Under the pieces are notes generated by a model. The model was not told the origin of the DNA and ran no database searches. It saw only the letters and a program-made list of their open reading frames with translations. From positions 434,001 to 498,000 of the forward strand of contig NZ_JAPONB010000002.1 of NCBI RefSeq assembly GCF_026676115.1: 64,000 nucleotides of DNA, written 5' to 3'. Numbering within the stretch: the stretch's first letter is position 1; each line of letters begins with the position of its first letter. This document shows, one piece after another, positions 9,117 to 17,753 of this stretch. A program made the translations under genes and the position numbers. This DNA is from Salinimicrobium sp. TH3 (GTDB lineage Bacteria; Bacteroidota; Bacteroidia; Flavobacteriales; Flavobacteriaceae).

Positions 9117-9665
9117 ATGTTAGAACTGGAAAAGACACCATTAAAAGATTGTTTTTTATTGAAGCCTTCGGTGTTTCGGGATCACCGTGGCACCTTTCTG
9201 GAAAGCTTCAGCCAAAGAAGATTTGAAGAGGTCACGGGCCTGCAAATGGATTTTGTGCAGGACAACCAATCATCTTCCAAAAAAGGGGTGTTGAGAGGGC
9301 TTCACTTTCAGAAAGGAAAATTTGCCCAATCAAAACTGGTAAGAACGGTGGTGGGAAGCGTTTTAGATGTTGTGGTAGACCTTCGTCCCGATTCTCCTAC
9401 GTTCAGGAAATCATTTAAGGTTGTTTTAAGCGACGAAAACCATCATCAGCTCTTTGTGCCTGCCGGTTTTGCGCACGGCTTTCTTACGCTCTCAGAAATA
9501 TCTGTTTTCGCATACAAATGTGACCAGTACTTCCATAAAGAAGCCGATGCCGGAGTTTATTTTAATGATCCGGTATTTAATATTGACTGGGAATACCCAC
9601 AGGATGAATTCATCCTTTCTGAAAAAGATAAAAATCTTCCCACTTTTGAAGAGTTAGACTTATGA
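9117..9665 (+). CDS. rfbC: dTDP-4-dehydrorhamnose 3,5-epimerase
   Basis: Third step of dTDP-rhamnose synthesis, a double epimerisation at C3 and C5. A 182-residue cupin with the family motifs FVQDNQSSSKKGVLRGLHFQ (catalytic histidine in LHFQ), VVDLRPDSPTF and FVPAGFAHGF. The frame stays open upstream to 9087, inside rfbA, but the ATG at 9117 directly after the rfbA stop gives the usual family start and length. The end overlaps rfbD by 4 nt. Confidence 0.95.
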   Translation: MLELEKTPLKDCFLLKPSVFRDHRGTFLESFSQRRFEEVTGLQMDFVQDNQSSSKKGVLRGLHFQKGKFAQSKLVRTVVGSVLDVVVDLRPDSPTFRKSFKVVLSDENHHQLFVPAGFAHGFLTLSEISVFAYKCDQYFHKEADAGVYFNDPVFNIDWEYPQDEFILSEKDKNLPTFEELDL

Positions 9666-10504
9666 AAATATTGATCACCGGCGCAGGAGGACAGTTGGGA
9701 AAATGCTTTAAGCAGGCTTCTCTTAACTATCCCGGTCATGATTTTAATTTCACAACTTCAGATGACCTGGACCTTTCCCAGTTTGCTGTGGTGGGAGCCT
9801 TCATGCGGAGAGAAAAATTTGACATCTGCATCAACTGTGCTGCATATACTAACGTGGAAAAGGCAGAAAAGGAACAGGAAATGGCCTATCTCATCAATTC
9901 CGAAAGTGTGAGGAACCTGGCAAGGGATTGCGACGAAACCGGCTGTACGCTTATTCACATTTCTACAGATTACGTATTCAACGGAAAGAAAGATTCTCCT
10001 TATACCGAAGAAGATGCCACAGATCCATTGAATGTTTATGGAGCGTCAAAGTTGCTTGGGGAAGAATATATACAGGAAGCCACCAAAAAATATCTCATTT
10101 TTAGAACCTCATGGTTGTATTCTAATATTGGTAAAAATTTTTTTACAACCATAAAAGCCAAAGCTGAAGCGGGAGAAACTCTCAATATCACCACTTCCCA
10201 AAAAGGAACGCCCACTAATGCCCACGATCTGGCTGCTTTCGTTCTCGAAATTATTGCAGAGAATAAACTGGAATACGGTTTATACCATTACAGCAACCTG
10301 GGGGAAGCTACCTGGTATGATTTTGCCAAAGAGATCCTCACCTTAATGAATTCAGGTACAGAGCTTAATGAAAACAACGATTATCAAACCCTGGCGGTAA
10401 GACCGGCATATAGTGTGCTGAGTAAACAGAAAGTGCAGGATGTTTTTAAATTACCCATTCCACATTGGAAGGAGAGTTTAAAAGAGCTTTATCAAAAGTT
10501 ATAA
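9662..10504 (+). CDS. rfbD: dTDP-4-dehydrorhamnose reductase
   Basis: Last step of dTDP-L-rhamnose synthesis, NAD(P)H-dependent reduction of the 4-keto sugar. A 280-residue short-chain dehydrogenase with GAGGQLGK at the N-terminus, NCAAYTNVEKAE, HISTDYVFNG, YGASKLLGE (Tyr-x3-Lys) and FRTSWLYS. It ends the rfbBACD set; its last 13 nt overlap the 3' end of the convergent SRPBCC gene. The product feeds rhamnose into O-antigen or other surface polysaccharide; the matching rhamnosyltransferase is not identified here. Confidence 0.95.
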   Translation: MKILITGAGGQLGKCFKQASLNYPGHDFNFTTSDDLDLSQFAVVGAFMRREKFDICINCAAYTNVEKAEKEQEMAYLINSESVRNLARDCDETGCTLIHISTDYVFNGKKDSPYTEEDATDPLNVYGASKLLGEEYIQEATKKYLIFRTSWLYSNIGKNFFTTIKAKAEAGETLNITTSQKGTPTNAHDLAAFVLEIIAENKLEYGLYHYSNLGEATWYDFAKEILTLMNSGTELNENNDYQTLAVRPAYSVLSKQKVQDVFKLPIPHWKESLKELYQKL

Positions 10505-11151
10505 TCCCTTTCAATAAACCATTTAAAATTCCTTACATCCTCCTCAACCATATCCTCGAAAACAGGATTGAGAAGACGGGCAGCACTTTCACCTGCGATT
10601 CCTCCGGGAGCGTGATAAGAAATAACCACATGCAACTCGGTTCCTTCACCGGCATCCCGAAACTCCACTTTTCCGGCATTTTCAATGGAGGAACCGGGCA
10701 AAGACTGCCAACCCAGTAATTCATTAGGCCGTTCCTTTACGATCTCGCTTTTCCAACGCAGCGTACCTACATGTCCCGGCAAATTCGCCTCCCAAACAGA
10801 TATGCTGTCATTCAAACTTTCTACACTTTCCAAATGTTCCATAAATAGCGGAAGGTTCTCCAGATTTCGCCAGAAGGAATAAACTTCCTCCCGCGGTTTA
10901 TCAACTATCATTTTAAGCTGAATATTAACGTTGCGACTGCGGTTATCGGGTTTGGTTTTACCAATGGCATTATAGAGAAGACAATTGCCCGATATCCCAC
11001 GGTAAAGAAGATATCCTGCAAGAACTGCTTCAATGCTGCTTTTCTTTTCCTTTCCCAGTGCATCATAAAGAAAATATGCTCCTGCAAGTAAAGAGGCGCC
11101 TCTTTCGGCGGGACTTACATTGGTATAAAGGTGATGTAAAAGATTCCTCAT
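10492..11151 (-). CDS. SRPBCC family protein with N-terminal membrane-associated segment
   Basis: A 219-residue protein of the START/SRPBCC (cyclase/dehydrase, COQ10-like) superfamily, which forms a hydrophobic ligand cavity. The first 70 residues hold two short hydrophobic helices (RGASLLAGAYFLYDAL and AVLAGYLLYRGISG) of the kind seen in small YgaP-like membrane segments. The SRPBCC domain starts near residue 75 and includes REEVYSFWRNLENLPLFMEHL, split here by family-typical spacing. The ligand is unknown. Monocistronic on the minus strand, divergent from the UDP-glucuronate decarboxylase gene and overlapping the end of rfbD by 13 nt. Confidence 0.8.
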   Translation of the reverse strand: MRNLLHHLYTNVSPAERGASLLAGAYFLYDALGKEKKSSIEAVLAGYLLYRGISGNCLLYNAIGKTKPDNRSRNVNIQLKMIVDKPREEVYSFWRNLENLPLFMEHLESVESLNDSISVWEANLPGHVGTLRWKSEIVKERPNELLGWQSLPGSSIENAGKVEFRDAGEGTELHVVISYHAPGGIAGESAARLLNPVFEDMVEEDVRNFKWFIERDYNF

Positions 11152-11294
11152 AGGTATTTCATTTTCTGTTATTCAGCCTAAATTAATCATATTGCTACCA
11201 AAGCTTAGTTGCAGTTTGCTTAAATAGGGTTAAATTATTCTTAAATGCAGTAGAAACCCCTGGAACCATTATTTTAGGTAGTGCCTGTGAATGT

Positions 11295-11302
11295 TAATTT
11301 TG
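11295..11302 (+). promoter_or_regulatory. -7 element upstream of the UXS-like gene
   Basis: Reads TAATTTTG, an exact TAnnTTTG match, 25 nt before the ATG at 11328. Confidence 0.5.
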
Positions 11303-11327
11303 TTATTTTCGGAAGTAAAACCACCCA

Positions 11328-12317
11328 ATGAAGAAACGTATACTCATCACCGGGGCGGCCGGTTTTCTAGGGTCCCACCTCTGTGATAAATTCATCAAGG
11401 AAGGATACCACGTGATTGGAATGGACAACCTTATCACGGGAGACAAAAGAAATATTGAACATCTTTTTAAGCTTGAGCATTTTGAATTCTACCATCATGA
11501 TGTCACCACTTTTGTGCATGTGCCGGGAAAACTTGATTACATCCTGCATTTTGCCTCTCCTGCCAGTCCTATTGATTACCTAAAGATCCCTATTCAAACT
11601 TTAAAAGTAGGCTCATTGGGGACTCACAACCTTCTTGGTCTTGCAATGGAGAAGAAAGCGAGGATCCTTATAGCCTCAACTTCCGAGATTTATGGTGATC
11701 CACAGGTACATCCTCAAACCGAAGATTACTTTGGGAATGTCAACACCATTGGTCCCCGGGGAGTTTATGATGAAGCTAAGCGTTTTCAGGAATCAATTAC
11801 TATGGCTTATCACCGTTTCCATGGTTTGGAAACCCGTATCGTTAGGATCTTCAATACCTACGGGCCGCGAATGAGATTGAACGATGGTCGTGTTATACCT
11901 GCCTTTATTGGTCAGGCTTTGAGGGGAGAGGATCTTACTGTCTTTGGTGACGGTTCTCAAACAAGATCTTTTTGCTATGTTGACGATGAAGTGGAAGGAA
12001 TATATAGATTACTCTTAAGTGATTATTCATATCCTGTCAATATTGGGAATCCAAATGAGATCACTATTAAGGATTTTGCCGAAGAAATCATTAAATTGAC
12101 AGGGACAGATCAAAAGATCATCTACAAACCTTTACCCGAAGATGATCCTATGCAGCGGCAGCCGGATATTACCCGTGCAAAGGAATTACTGGGCTGGGAA
12201 CCTAAAGTCACCCGAAGTGAGGGTATGAAAAAGACCTATGATTACTTTAAAAATTTGGGGGAAGAAGAACTTTACCGCAGCGAGCATAAAGATTTTTCAA
12301 AGCACAACAGGAAATAA
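11328..12317 (+). CDS. uxs: UDP-glucuronate decarboxylase (UDP-xylose synthase-like), SDR family
   Basis: A 329-residue extended short-chain dehydrogenase. It has [11 protein letters not shown] at the N-terminus, [29 protein letters not shown] (Tyr-x3-Lys) and [10 protein letters not shown], a combination typical of UDP-glucuronic acid decarboxylases, which make UDP-xylose for surface polysaccharide. The close relative dTDP-glucose dehydratase is less likely because of the ASPASP and EAKR variants. It has its own promoter and is followed 75 nt later by a GT2 glycosyltransferase with a separate promoter. Confidence 0.87.
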   Translation: MKKRILITGAAGFLGSHLCDKFIKEGYHVIGMDNLITGDKRNIEHLFKLEHFEFYHHDVTTFVHVPGKLDYILHFASPASPIDYLKIPIQTLKVGSLGTHNLLGLAMEKKARILIASTSEIYGDPQVHPQTEDYFGNVNTIGPRGVYDEAKRFQESITMAYHRFHGLETRIVRIFNTYGPRMRLNDGRVIPAFIGQALRGEDLTVFGDGSQTRSFCYVDDEVEGIYRLLLSDYSYPVNIGNPNEITIKDFAEEIIKLTGTDQKIIYKPLPEDDPMQRQPDITRAKELLGWEPKVTRSEGMKKTYDYFKNLGEEELYRSEHKDFSKHNRK

Positions 12318-12354
12318 TATTCTATCAAGACGGTATGCAGGTTTGAGCCTTTAT

Positions 12355-12362
12355 AATTTTGG
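12355..12362 (+). promoter_or_regulatory. -7 element upstream of the GT2 gene
   Basis: Reads TAATTTTG, an exact TAnnTTTG match, 30 nt before the ATG at 12393. Confidence 0.5.
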
Positions 12363-12392
12363 TCTTTCCAAAGGATTTTTTATAATACCTGA

Positions 12393-13166
12393 ATGAAGCA
12401 AAAACCTTTGGTATCTGTCATTATGCCGGCATATAATGCTGCCGCTTTTATTGCTGAAAGTATAAGGTCTGTTCAGCAGCAATCTCATTTAGAATGGGAG
12501 CTGCTTGTGATTGATGATGCTTCCAATGATGGTACTTCTAAAGTGGTGGAAGCCTTAAAGGAAAAGGATGACCGCATCAAACTTCATATCCTGCCCACCA
12601 ACCAGGGAGCAGGATTTGCAAGGAATATCGGAATTAAAGCTGCTACGGGGGATTTTATATCATTTCTGGATGCCGATGATCTCTGGAAATCTTTTAAGCT
12701 GGAAAAACAGCTAAAAGTAATGCAGGAGGAGAACATGCAGGTATGCTTCAGCAGTTATGAGCTTATGAACGAAGACGGGCAAAGCCTGAAAAAGCAGATA
12801 AAAGCCCTGAAAACACTTTCTTTTGATAAGCTTAAAAAAGCCAATTACATTGGTAATCTTACCGGGATTTATAGTGCACGGGCACTGGGAAAGATCTATT
12901 GTCCGCTTATAAGGAAGAGGCAGGACTGGGGGCTTTGGCTCTTAGCTGTTCAAAAAGCCGGTGGTGCAAAAGGAATACAGGAGCCGCTGGCGATCTACAG
13001 GGAACGCAAGGGATCTATTTCTCAAAACAAAATGGAAATGCTGCAGTATAACTACAGGGTTTATAGAAAGGTGCTAAAATATTCTGCTCCAAAAAGTCTT
13101 TTTTGGATGGTACTATTCCTGTGGGAGCAACTTTTTGTGAAACAGAAGCAGAAAGTCGCCCTATAA
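12393..13166 (+). CDS. Glycosyltransferase family 2
   Basis: A 257-residue cytoplasmic or membrane-associated glycosyltransferase with a GT-A fold. It has the N-terminal VSVIMPAYNAAAFI motif, WELLVIDDASNDGT, FARNIGIKAATGDFI and the metal-binding FLDADD, then QDWGLWL. It is of the short class without a transmembrane domain. The acceptor and donor sugars cannot be read from sequence. It lies after the UDP-xylose synthase-like gene, and its last 6 nt overlap the convergent CapK-like gene, so a role in surface polysaccharide is likely. Confidence 0.88.
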   Translation: MKQKPLVSVIMPAYNAAAFIAESIRSVQQQSHLEWELLVIDDASNDGTSKVVEALKEKDDRIKLHILPTNQGAGFARNIGIKAATGDFISFLDADDLWKSFKLEKQLKVMQEENMQVCFSSYELMNEDGQSLKKQIKALKTLSFDKLKKANYIGNLTGIYSARALGKIYCPLIRKRQDWGLWLLAVQKAGGAKGIQEPLAIYRERKGSISQNKMEMLQYNYRVYRKVLKYSAPKSLFWMVLFLWEQLFVKQKQKVAL

Positions 13167-14468
13167 AAGGGATTCAAATTGTTTAAGCTTTCCTCTTTTG
13201 CTGCGGTTAAGCATGGTTTTATGTTCAAAACTTAGATTAAGACCTGTTTCAAGATAAACCTCCATAGCTTCTTCGATCTTTTTCTTTTGCTCCTGTCTTA
13301 GCTCTACTTCAGACACATAAATAACGGTAAATGATCCTGGTTCTGTTTGTTGAACAATGAACTCCTTTATCTGCCCGTCGTTTTCTATGATACTTTTAGT
13401 TACATAATAGAATGTAAGGCCGGGAACCACTTTTCCGCTGGGAAGCACGGCCACATCATTTGTTCTTCCTAAAAGTCTCTTCAAAACAGGCTTTTTGAAG
13501 CTACTGTTTGCAGCAAGAGATCCGGTGTCGCCGATATCGTACCTAATAAATGGATGAGCTTTGTTATAAAGAGATGTGATCACTATTCTTCCTTCTTCTC
13601 CTGCAGGAACCGCTTTTCCCTTTTTATCCAGTACTTCCACAAACATGGTTTCGCTGTTGAGGATCCATTCATCCCCTGGATTTTGAAATGCCAGGAGTCC
13701 AAGTTCGCTTGCACCATATTCATTGACAACAGGAACCCCAAAAGTCTCTTCCAAAAGCACTTTGTCTTCATCAAAGAACATCTCACTGGTTACGATACAA
13801 AGTCGCAGGTTGGGAGAAACATCTTTAAGAACACGGTTCTTTTTTTTCAGAAATTTAGCGAACAGTACAATGGAACTTGTGTAGCCGTTGATATAATCAA
13901 AACTTTTCTTTTCAAATTCATGAAGGAATTCTTCCATTTTTTCGTCGCTGAGATCAAAGATGGGAAACCTGTATCTAAAGCCAACGCGATCTTTAATACG
14001 TTCCTTATAGTATCCAAATCGATCTAGAGGAATTCCATAGAAGCGGGCCTGGATAGATTTATCAAGGTCAATTCCATACCACTGGTAGCGATCATTGAAT
14101 TCGGCCCAGGATAAGGCATGGCAAAACCGGTCTTTGGCGAATATAAAAGGATGTCCGCTGGAGCCCGAAGTTTTACCTATATAACAGTTCTTGGAGTTGT
14201 AATCTTTGCTAAAGCGATCTTCCAGTGGCCGTTGCAGGTCCTTCTTCTGCATTACCGGCACCTCCTCCCAGCTGCTAAATTCACGACTTTTAAAGAAATC
14301 CCTGTAGAAGGAATTGTTTTCTAAATGGTATTGAACAATCTCCTGCCTTTTGTTTTCCACATAAGCCGCGTACTCCCCTTCAGGAATATTCTTGATCATT
14401 TCAAGAGCGTTTTTCGCCTTTTTAATGGGGAAACGATTAAGTTGTAATGAGAGGCTAAACCAGTTCAA
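13161..14468 (-). CDS. CapK/PaaK-like adenylate-forming enzyme, phenylacetate-CoA ligase family
   Basis: A 435-residue ANL-type adenylating protein of the branch often annotated as capsular polysaccharide biosynthesis protein CapK. It carries the phosphate loop GKTSGSSGHPF, NEYGASELG near the middle, RYDIGDTG and a C-terminal swivel domain with GRTNDV. The branch usually occurs in polysaccharide clusters, where it may activate an acyl group for attachment to a sugar; the substrate is unknown. It is transcribed towards the GT2 gene with a 6-nt tail overlap and is divergent from purD. It is only distantly similar to the GH3 enzyme earlier in the window. Confidence 0.8.
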   Translation of the reverse strand: MNWFSLSLQLNRFPIKKAKNALEMIKNIPEGEYAAYVENKRQEIVQYHLENNSFYRDFFKSREFSSWEEVPVMQKKDLQRPLEDRFSKDYNSKNCYIGKTSGSSGHPFIFAKDRFCHALSWAEFNDRYQWYGIDLDKSIQARFYGIPLDRFGYYKERIKDRVGFRYRFPIFDLSDEKMEEFLHEFEKKSFDYINGYTSSIVLFAKFLKKKNRVLKDVSPNLRLCIVTSEMFFDEDKVLLEETFGVPVVNEYGASELGLLAFQNPGDEWILNSETMFVEVLDKKGKAVPAGEEGRIVITSLYNKAHPFIRYDIGDTGSLAANSSFKKPVLKRLLGRTNDVAVLPSGKVVPGLTFYYVTKSIIENDGQIKEFIVQQTEPGSFTVIYVSEVELRQEQKKKIEEAMEVYLETGLNLSFEHKTMLNRSKRGKLKQFESLL

Positions 14469-14502
14469 GAGTTAAATTAAAATTGTTTTTTACGCCAATT
14501 AG

Positions 14503-14534
14503 TTGGTGCTTCAATTTACAAACAATTATTTTTG
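14503..14534 (+). promoter_or_regulatory. Complete flavobacterial promoter of purD (-33 TTG, -7 TATTTTTG)
   Basis: TTG at 14503-14505, a 21-nt spacer, then TATTTTTG at 14527-14534, which fits the TTG-N17-23-TAnnTTTG consensus. The ATG of purD follows 25 nt later. Confidence 0.7.
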
Positions 14535-14559
14535 AGGCAAGAAAGAAAACACACACCTT

Positions 14560-15831
14560 ATGAATATTCTTATCCTTGGCTCTGGCGGCCGCGAGCACAC
14601 ATTTGCACACATGATATCAAAAAGTTCTCACTGCGACAATCTTTTTGTGGCTCCCGGGAATGCCGGTACAGCAAAAATAGCAACAAATGTCTCCATAAGC
14701 GTTACCGATTTTGAAGCTGTAAAGGAGCTGGTGATAAAAGAAAAAATAGAGATGATGGTGGTTGGTCCCGAGGATCCACTCGTAAACGGGATCGTAGATT
14801 TCTTTAATCAGGATGAGCAGTTAAAGCAGGTAGCGGTGATTGGGCCGTCGAAACGCGGTGCCCTGCTGGAAGGAAGTAAAGAGAGAGCCAAGGAGTTTAT
14901 GGCACTGTACAATATTCCTACTGCGGCATATGAAAGCTTTACTAAAGAAAGCCTGGCTGCCGGAAAGGAATTTCTTACCACTCTAAAACCGCCATACGTA
15001 TTAAAAGCCGATGGTCTTGCTGCCGGAAAAGGTGTTTTGATCTTAAACTCCCTGGAAGAAGCACAGAAGGAGCTGGAAAACATGTTGAGCAACAATAAAT
15101 TTGGTAGCGCCGGAAATACTGTCGTAATAGAAGAATTTCTCGACGGAATTGAATTGAGTGTTTTTGTACTTACCGATGGTGAAAATTACAAGATCCTCCC
15201 CACAGCAAAAGACTATAAAAGGATTGGAGAAGGAGATACAGGTTTGAATACAGGCGGAATGGGTGCAATTTCACCTGTACCGTTTGCCGATGAGGTTTTC
15301 ATGGAAAAGGTGGAAGAAAGAATCGTTAAGCCAACCATTAATGGCCTTAAAACCGAAGATATCGACTATAAAGGCTTTGTTTTTATTGGACTTATCAAGG
15401 TGGGAGAGGAGCCATACGTAATCGAATACAATGTGAGGATGGGAGATCCTGAAACTGAAGTTGTGTTGCCGCGAATAGAATCTGATCTTGTTGAGGTGTT
15501 CCAAAAGGTTGCCGCAGGAAACCTAAGTGAGGTAGAACTAAAGGTGAAAAAAGAGGCGGCTGCTACTTTGATGCTGGTTTCGGGCGGTTATCCTGAAGCC
15601 TATGAAAAAGGAAAGGAAATTACAGGACTTAATGAGGTCGAGGATTCAATAGTGTTCCATGCTGGAACTGCTGAAAAAGATGGGAAAGTGGTGACCAGCG
15701 GAGGTCGCGTCCTTGCTATTACCTCCTTTGGAAAAGATTTCCCTGAGGCCATAAAAAAATCTTATCAAAATGCCGGAAAACTTCATTTTGATAAGATGTA
15801 TTTTAGGAAGGATATAGGTTTTGATCTCTAA
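14560..15831 (+). CDS. purD: Phosphoribosylamine--glycine ligase (GAR synthetase)
   Basis: Second step of de novo purine synthesis: phosphoribosylamine plus glycine plus ATP to GAR. A 423-residue ATP-grasp protein of normal length. It opens with NILILGSGGREHTFA, and has VGPEDPLVNGI, YVLKADGLAAGKGV, EEFLDGIELSVF, GDTGLNTGGMGA and EYNVRMGDPETEVVLPR. It is single, with its own promoter, and ends 4 nt into the 3' end of the convergent DUF6341 gene. Confidence 0.96.
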   Translation: MNILILGSGGREHTFAHMISKSSHCDNLFVAPGNAGTAKIATNVSISVTDFEAVKELVIKEKIEMMVVGPEDPLVNGIVDFFNQDEQLKQVAVIGPSKRGALLEGSKERAKEFMALYNIPTAAYESFTKESLAAGKEFLTTLKPPYVLKADGLAAGKGVLILNSLEEAQKELENMLSNNKFGSAGNTVVIEEFLDGIELSVFVLTDGENYKILPTAKDYKRIGEGDTGLNTGGMGAISPVPFADEVFMEKVEERIVKPTINGLKTEDIDYKGFVFIGLIKVGEEPYVIEYNVRMGDPETEVVLPRIESDLVEVFQKVAAGNLSEVELKVKKEAAATLMLVSGGYPEAYEKGKEITGLNEVEDSIVFHAGTAEKDGKVVTSGGRVLAITSFGKDFPEAIKKSYQNAGKLHFDKMYFRKDIGFDL

Positions 15832-16058
15832 TCCAGGAAGGAATGTGCGCTGGTTTCGCGCTTTTCCTCGTTGCGGTCATTGAATTTTTTTAACTGTAAC
15901 ATCCAGTAAATAAAAGCTGCCGCCGCAATGAGCATAAAGATCCAGTTTACAGCATTGGCCAACCACCAGCTGTCCAATTCCATATCGGCAAGGCTGTTAA
16001 ATGGTGCAAACAGGTAATCTTCAAAAATGGTCTGTATCCCTTCAAAAAAATCCTTCAT
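15828..16058 (-). CDS. Small membrane protein, DUF6341 family
   Basis: A 76-residue protein with one transmembrane helix (WIFMLIAAAAFIYWML) and a charged C-terminal tail (KKFNDRNEEKRE). I recognise it as the flavobacterial family DUF6341, of unknown function, which is normally found next to DUF6427. The frame opens further upstream to 16133, but the ATG at 16058 (MKDFFEG) is the family start and lies 20 nt after a -7 element. It is divergent from DUF6427, and overlaps the end of purD by 4 nt. Confidence 0.8.
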   Translation of the reverse strand: MKDFFEGIQTIFEDYLFAPFNSLADMELDSWWLANAVNWIFMLIAAAAFIYWMLQLKKFNDRNEEKRETSAHSFLD

Positions 16059-16078
16059 AGTAGTTATATTTAACTTCA

Positions 16079-16086
16079 CAAAAATA
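16079..16086 (-). promoter_or_regulatory. -7 element of the DUF6341 promoter
   Basis: The minus strand reads TATTTTTG, an exact TAnnTTTG match, 20 nt before the ATG at 16058. It lies in the 40-nt divergent gap with DUF6427. Confidence 0.6.
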
Positions 16087-16098
16087 TAAAAAACCCTA

Positions 16099-17022
16099 AT
16101 GCTAACAAGCTTTTTTAGCAATTCCCGGCCCATTAACTTTATTATAGTGGCCGTTTATATCCTCATTTTTTACCTTTTTGCAAATCTTAGCATCCTGTTT
16201 ACGGCACCTTTATGGGTGATTATTCAGGAGCTGGGAATGCTCCTGGTGCTGGTCTTAAGCGTTTTTATGCTTAATTTCATTTCGGGAAGAAATGAGTTAA
16301 CAGGGCGCAACGCCTATAAGAGCATTTTGTTCGCTGGTTTTCTTTGCATGTTCCCGGCTGCCCTGCAAAATAATGATGTTATCCTGGCCAATTTGTTCCT
16401 GTTGCTTTCCCTACGGCGCATACTATCCTTAAGGTCTCAACGGGAGACGATAAAAAAGATCTTCGACGCTACCTTTTGGGTCGGCGTGGCTTCACTCTTT
16501 TATTTTTGGAGTATCCTTTTTCTGTTTGTAGTTTTCTTTGGAGTGCTGGTGTATGTGGGACATAGATTTAAGAACTGGCTTGTACCATTCATAGCGCTGC
16601 TTGCCCTGCTTTCAATTGTTACCAGCGCCTCTCTCCTTATTACCAATAGCTTTTATACCCTCACAGACTGGATGCAGGAGGGGTACTTTGATTTTAGGAA
16701 TTACCAGAACCCCGATCTTCTCATTCCAGCCGCATTTTTATTCGCTCTCACAGTATGGGCTTCTTTCTTCTATATGTTGATCATTCAAAAGGCCAGTGCC
16801 AATGCGAAGTCTTCGTTGTTCCTTATTCTACTTTGCGCGGGAGTAGCCTTAACGGTCGCAGTTTTAGGACCAACCAAAAATGGCAGCGAATTAATGTTTT
16901 TCTTTGCCCCGCTGGCCATTGTGGTGACCAATTACTTTCAAAATATGGATGATAAGTGGTTCAAGGAAATCCTCCTCATTACGATCGTCCTCCTTCCGGT
17001 ACTGCTTCTGCTGCTGTTCTAA
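16099..17022 (+). CDS. Polytopic membrane protein, DUF6427 family
   Basis: A 307-residue integral inner-membrane protein with about ten hydrophobic segments and almost no soluble domain. I recognise the flavobacterial family DUF6427 (start MLTSFFSNSRPINF), of unknown function, adjacent to DUF6341 and near purine or pyrimidine genes in relatives. The motif GPTKNGSELMFFFAPLA near the end stands between two helices. It is followed 110 nt later by the DUF4254 gene, which has its own promoter. Confidence 0.78.
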   Translation: MLTSFFSNSRPINFIIVAVYILIFYLFANLSILFTAPLWVIIQELGMLLVLVLSVFMLNFISGRNELTGRNAYKSILFAGFLCMFPAALQNNDVILANLFLLLSLRRILSLRSQRETIKKIFDATFWVGVASLFYFWSILFLFVVFFGVLVYVGHRFKNWLVPFIALLALLSIVTSASLLITNSFYTLTDWMQEGYFDFRNYQNPDLLIPAAFLFALTVWASFFYMLIIQKASANAKSSLFLILLCAGVALTVAVLGPTKNGSELMFFFAPLAIVVTNYFQNMDDKWFKEILLITIVLLPVLLLLLF

Positions 17023-17069
17023 AGCTTCAGAAGTTAAAGAATCATCCCTAAAAAAAGCTAAAAATCCGG

Positions 17070-17077
17070 TACCTTTG
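17070..17077 (+). promoter_or_regulatory. -7 element of the DUF4254-GT9 operon
   Basis: Reads TACCTTTG, an exact TAnnTTTG match, 55 nt before the ATG at 17133, giving a leader of about 50 nt. Confidence 0.5.
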
Positions 17078-17132
17078 CCAAAGTTGTAAATCGACGGGTT
17101 TTCTTCAGAAGAACCTGTTAAAATTCAGAAGT

Positions 17133-17744
17133 ATGTTTTCAGATAAAGCCAATAAGATCTTTCAGGAAGTAATAGAAAAATATCACGAGATCAATACTGT
17201 GGGCCAGGAGTTTCACAATCCTTATAATGAAAAAGAACAGTTATTGGAGCACCTGTTGTTCCGTAAATGCTGGATAGATACCGTACAGTGGCATTATGAG
17301 GACATTATTCGTGATCCTAACATTGATCCCGGTGCAGCTCTTAAGCTAAAAAGACAGATTGATGCGTCCAACCAGGATCGTACAGATATGGTGGAGTATA
17401 TTGACAGCTATTTCCTTGACAAATACAAGAATGTAGAGCCAAAAGAGGATGCTACCATCAATTCCGAAAGTCCAGCCTGGGCTATTGACAGGTTGTCTAT
17501 TTTGGCCCTTAAGATTTATCACATGAATGAAGAGGCAAACCGTGTGGATGCCGGGCAGGAGCATATGATCAAGTGCCAGGCGAAGCTGGATGTGCTTTTG
17601 GAGCAGCGTGTTGATCTTTCCACCGCGATTAACCAGCTACTGGAGGATATCGCAAATGGTGATAAATATATGAAGGTGTACAGGCAAATGAAGATGTACA
17701 ATGATGATGAGCTGAATCCTGTATTAAGAGGGGCTAAAAAATAA
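17133..17744 (+). CDS. DUF4254 domain-containing protein
   Basis: A 203-residue, all-helical, cytoplasmic protein without signal peptide. I recognise DUF4254 from its LLFRKCWIDTVQWHYEDIIRDP (given here as a family landmark around residues 40-62) and INQLLEDI segments. Function unknown. It is placed 9 nt before a GT9 heptosyltransferase-type gene, the usual arrangement in Bacteroidota, which suggests a helper role in lipopolysaccharide or surface glycan synthesis; this is inference from context. Confidence 0.8.
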   Translation: MFSDKANKIFQEVIEKYHEINTVGQEFHNPYNEKEQLLEHLLFRKCWIDTVQWHYEDIIRDPNIDPGAALKLKRQIDASNQDRTDMVEYIDSYFLDKYKNVEPKEDATINSESPAWAIDRLSILALKIYHMNEEANRVDAGQEHMIKCQAKLDVLLEQRVDLSTAINQLLEDIANGDKYMKVYRQMKMYNDDELNPVLRGAKK

Positions 17745-17753
17745 CATTTTTGA

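Noticed and set aside
13554-14027. 157-codon plus-strand frame in the CapK-like gene
   Set aside because: Shadow frame; the minus-strand protein has clear ANL motifs through this stretch.
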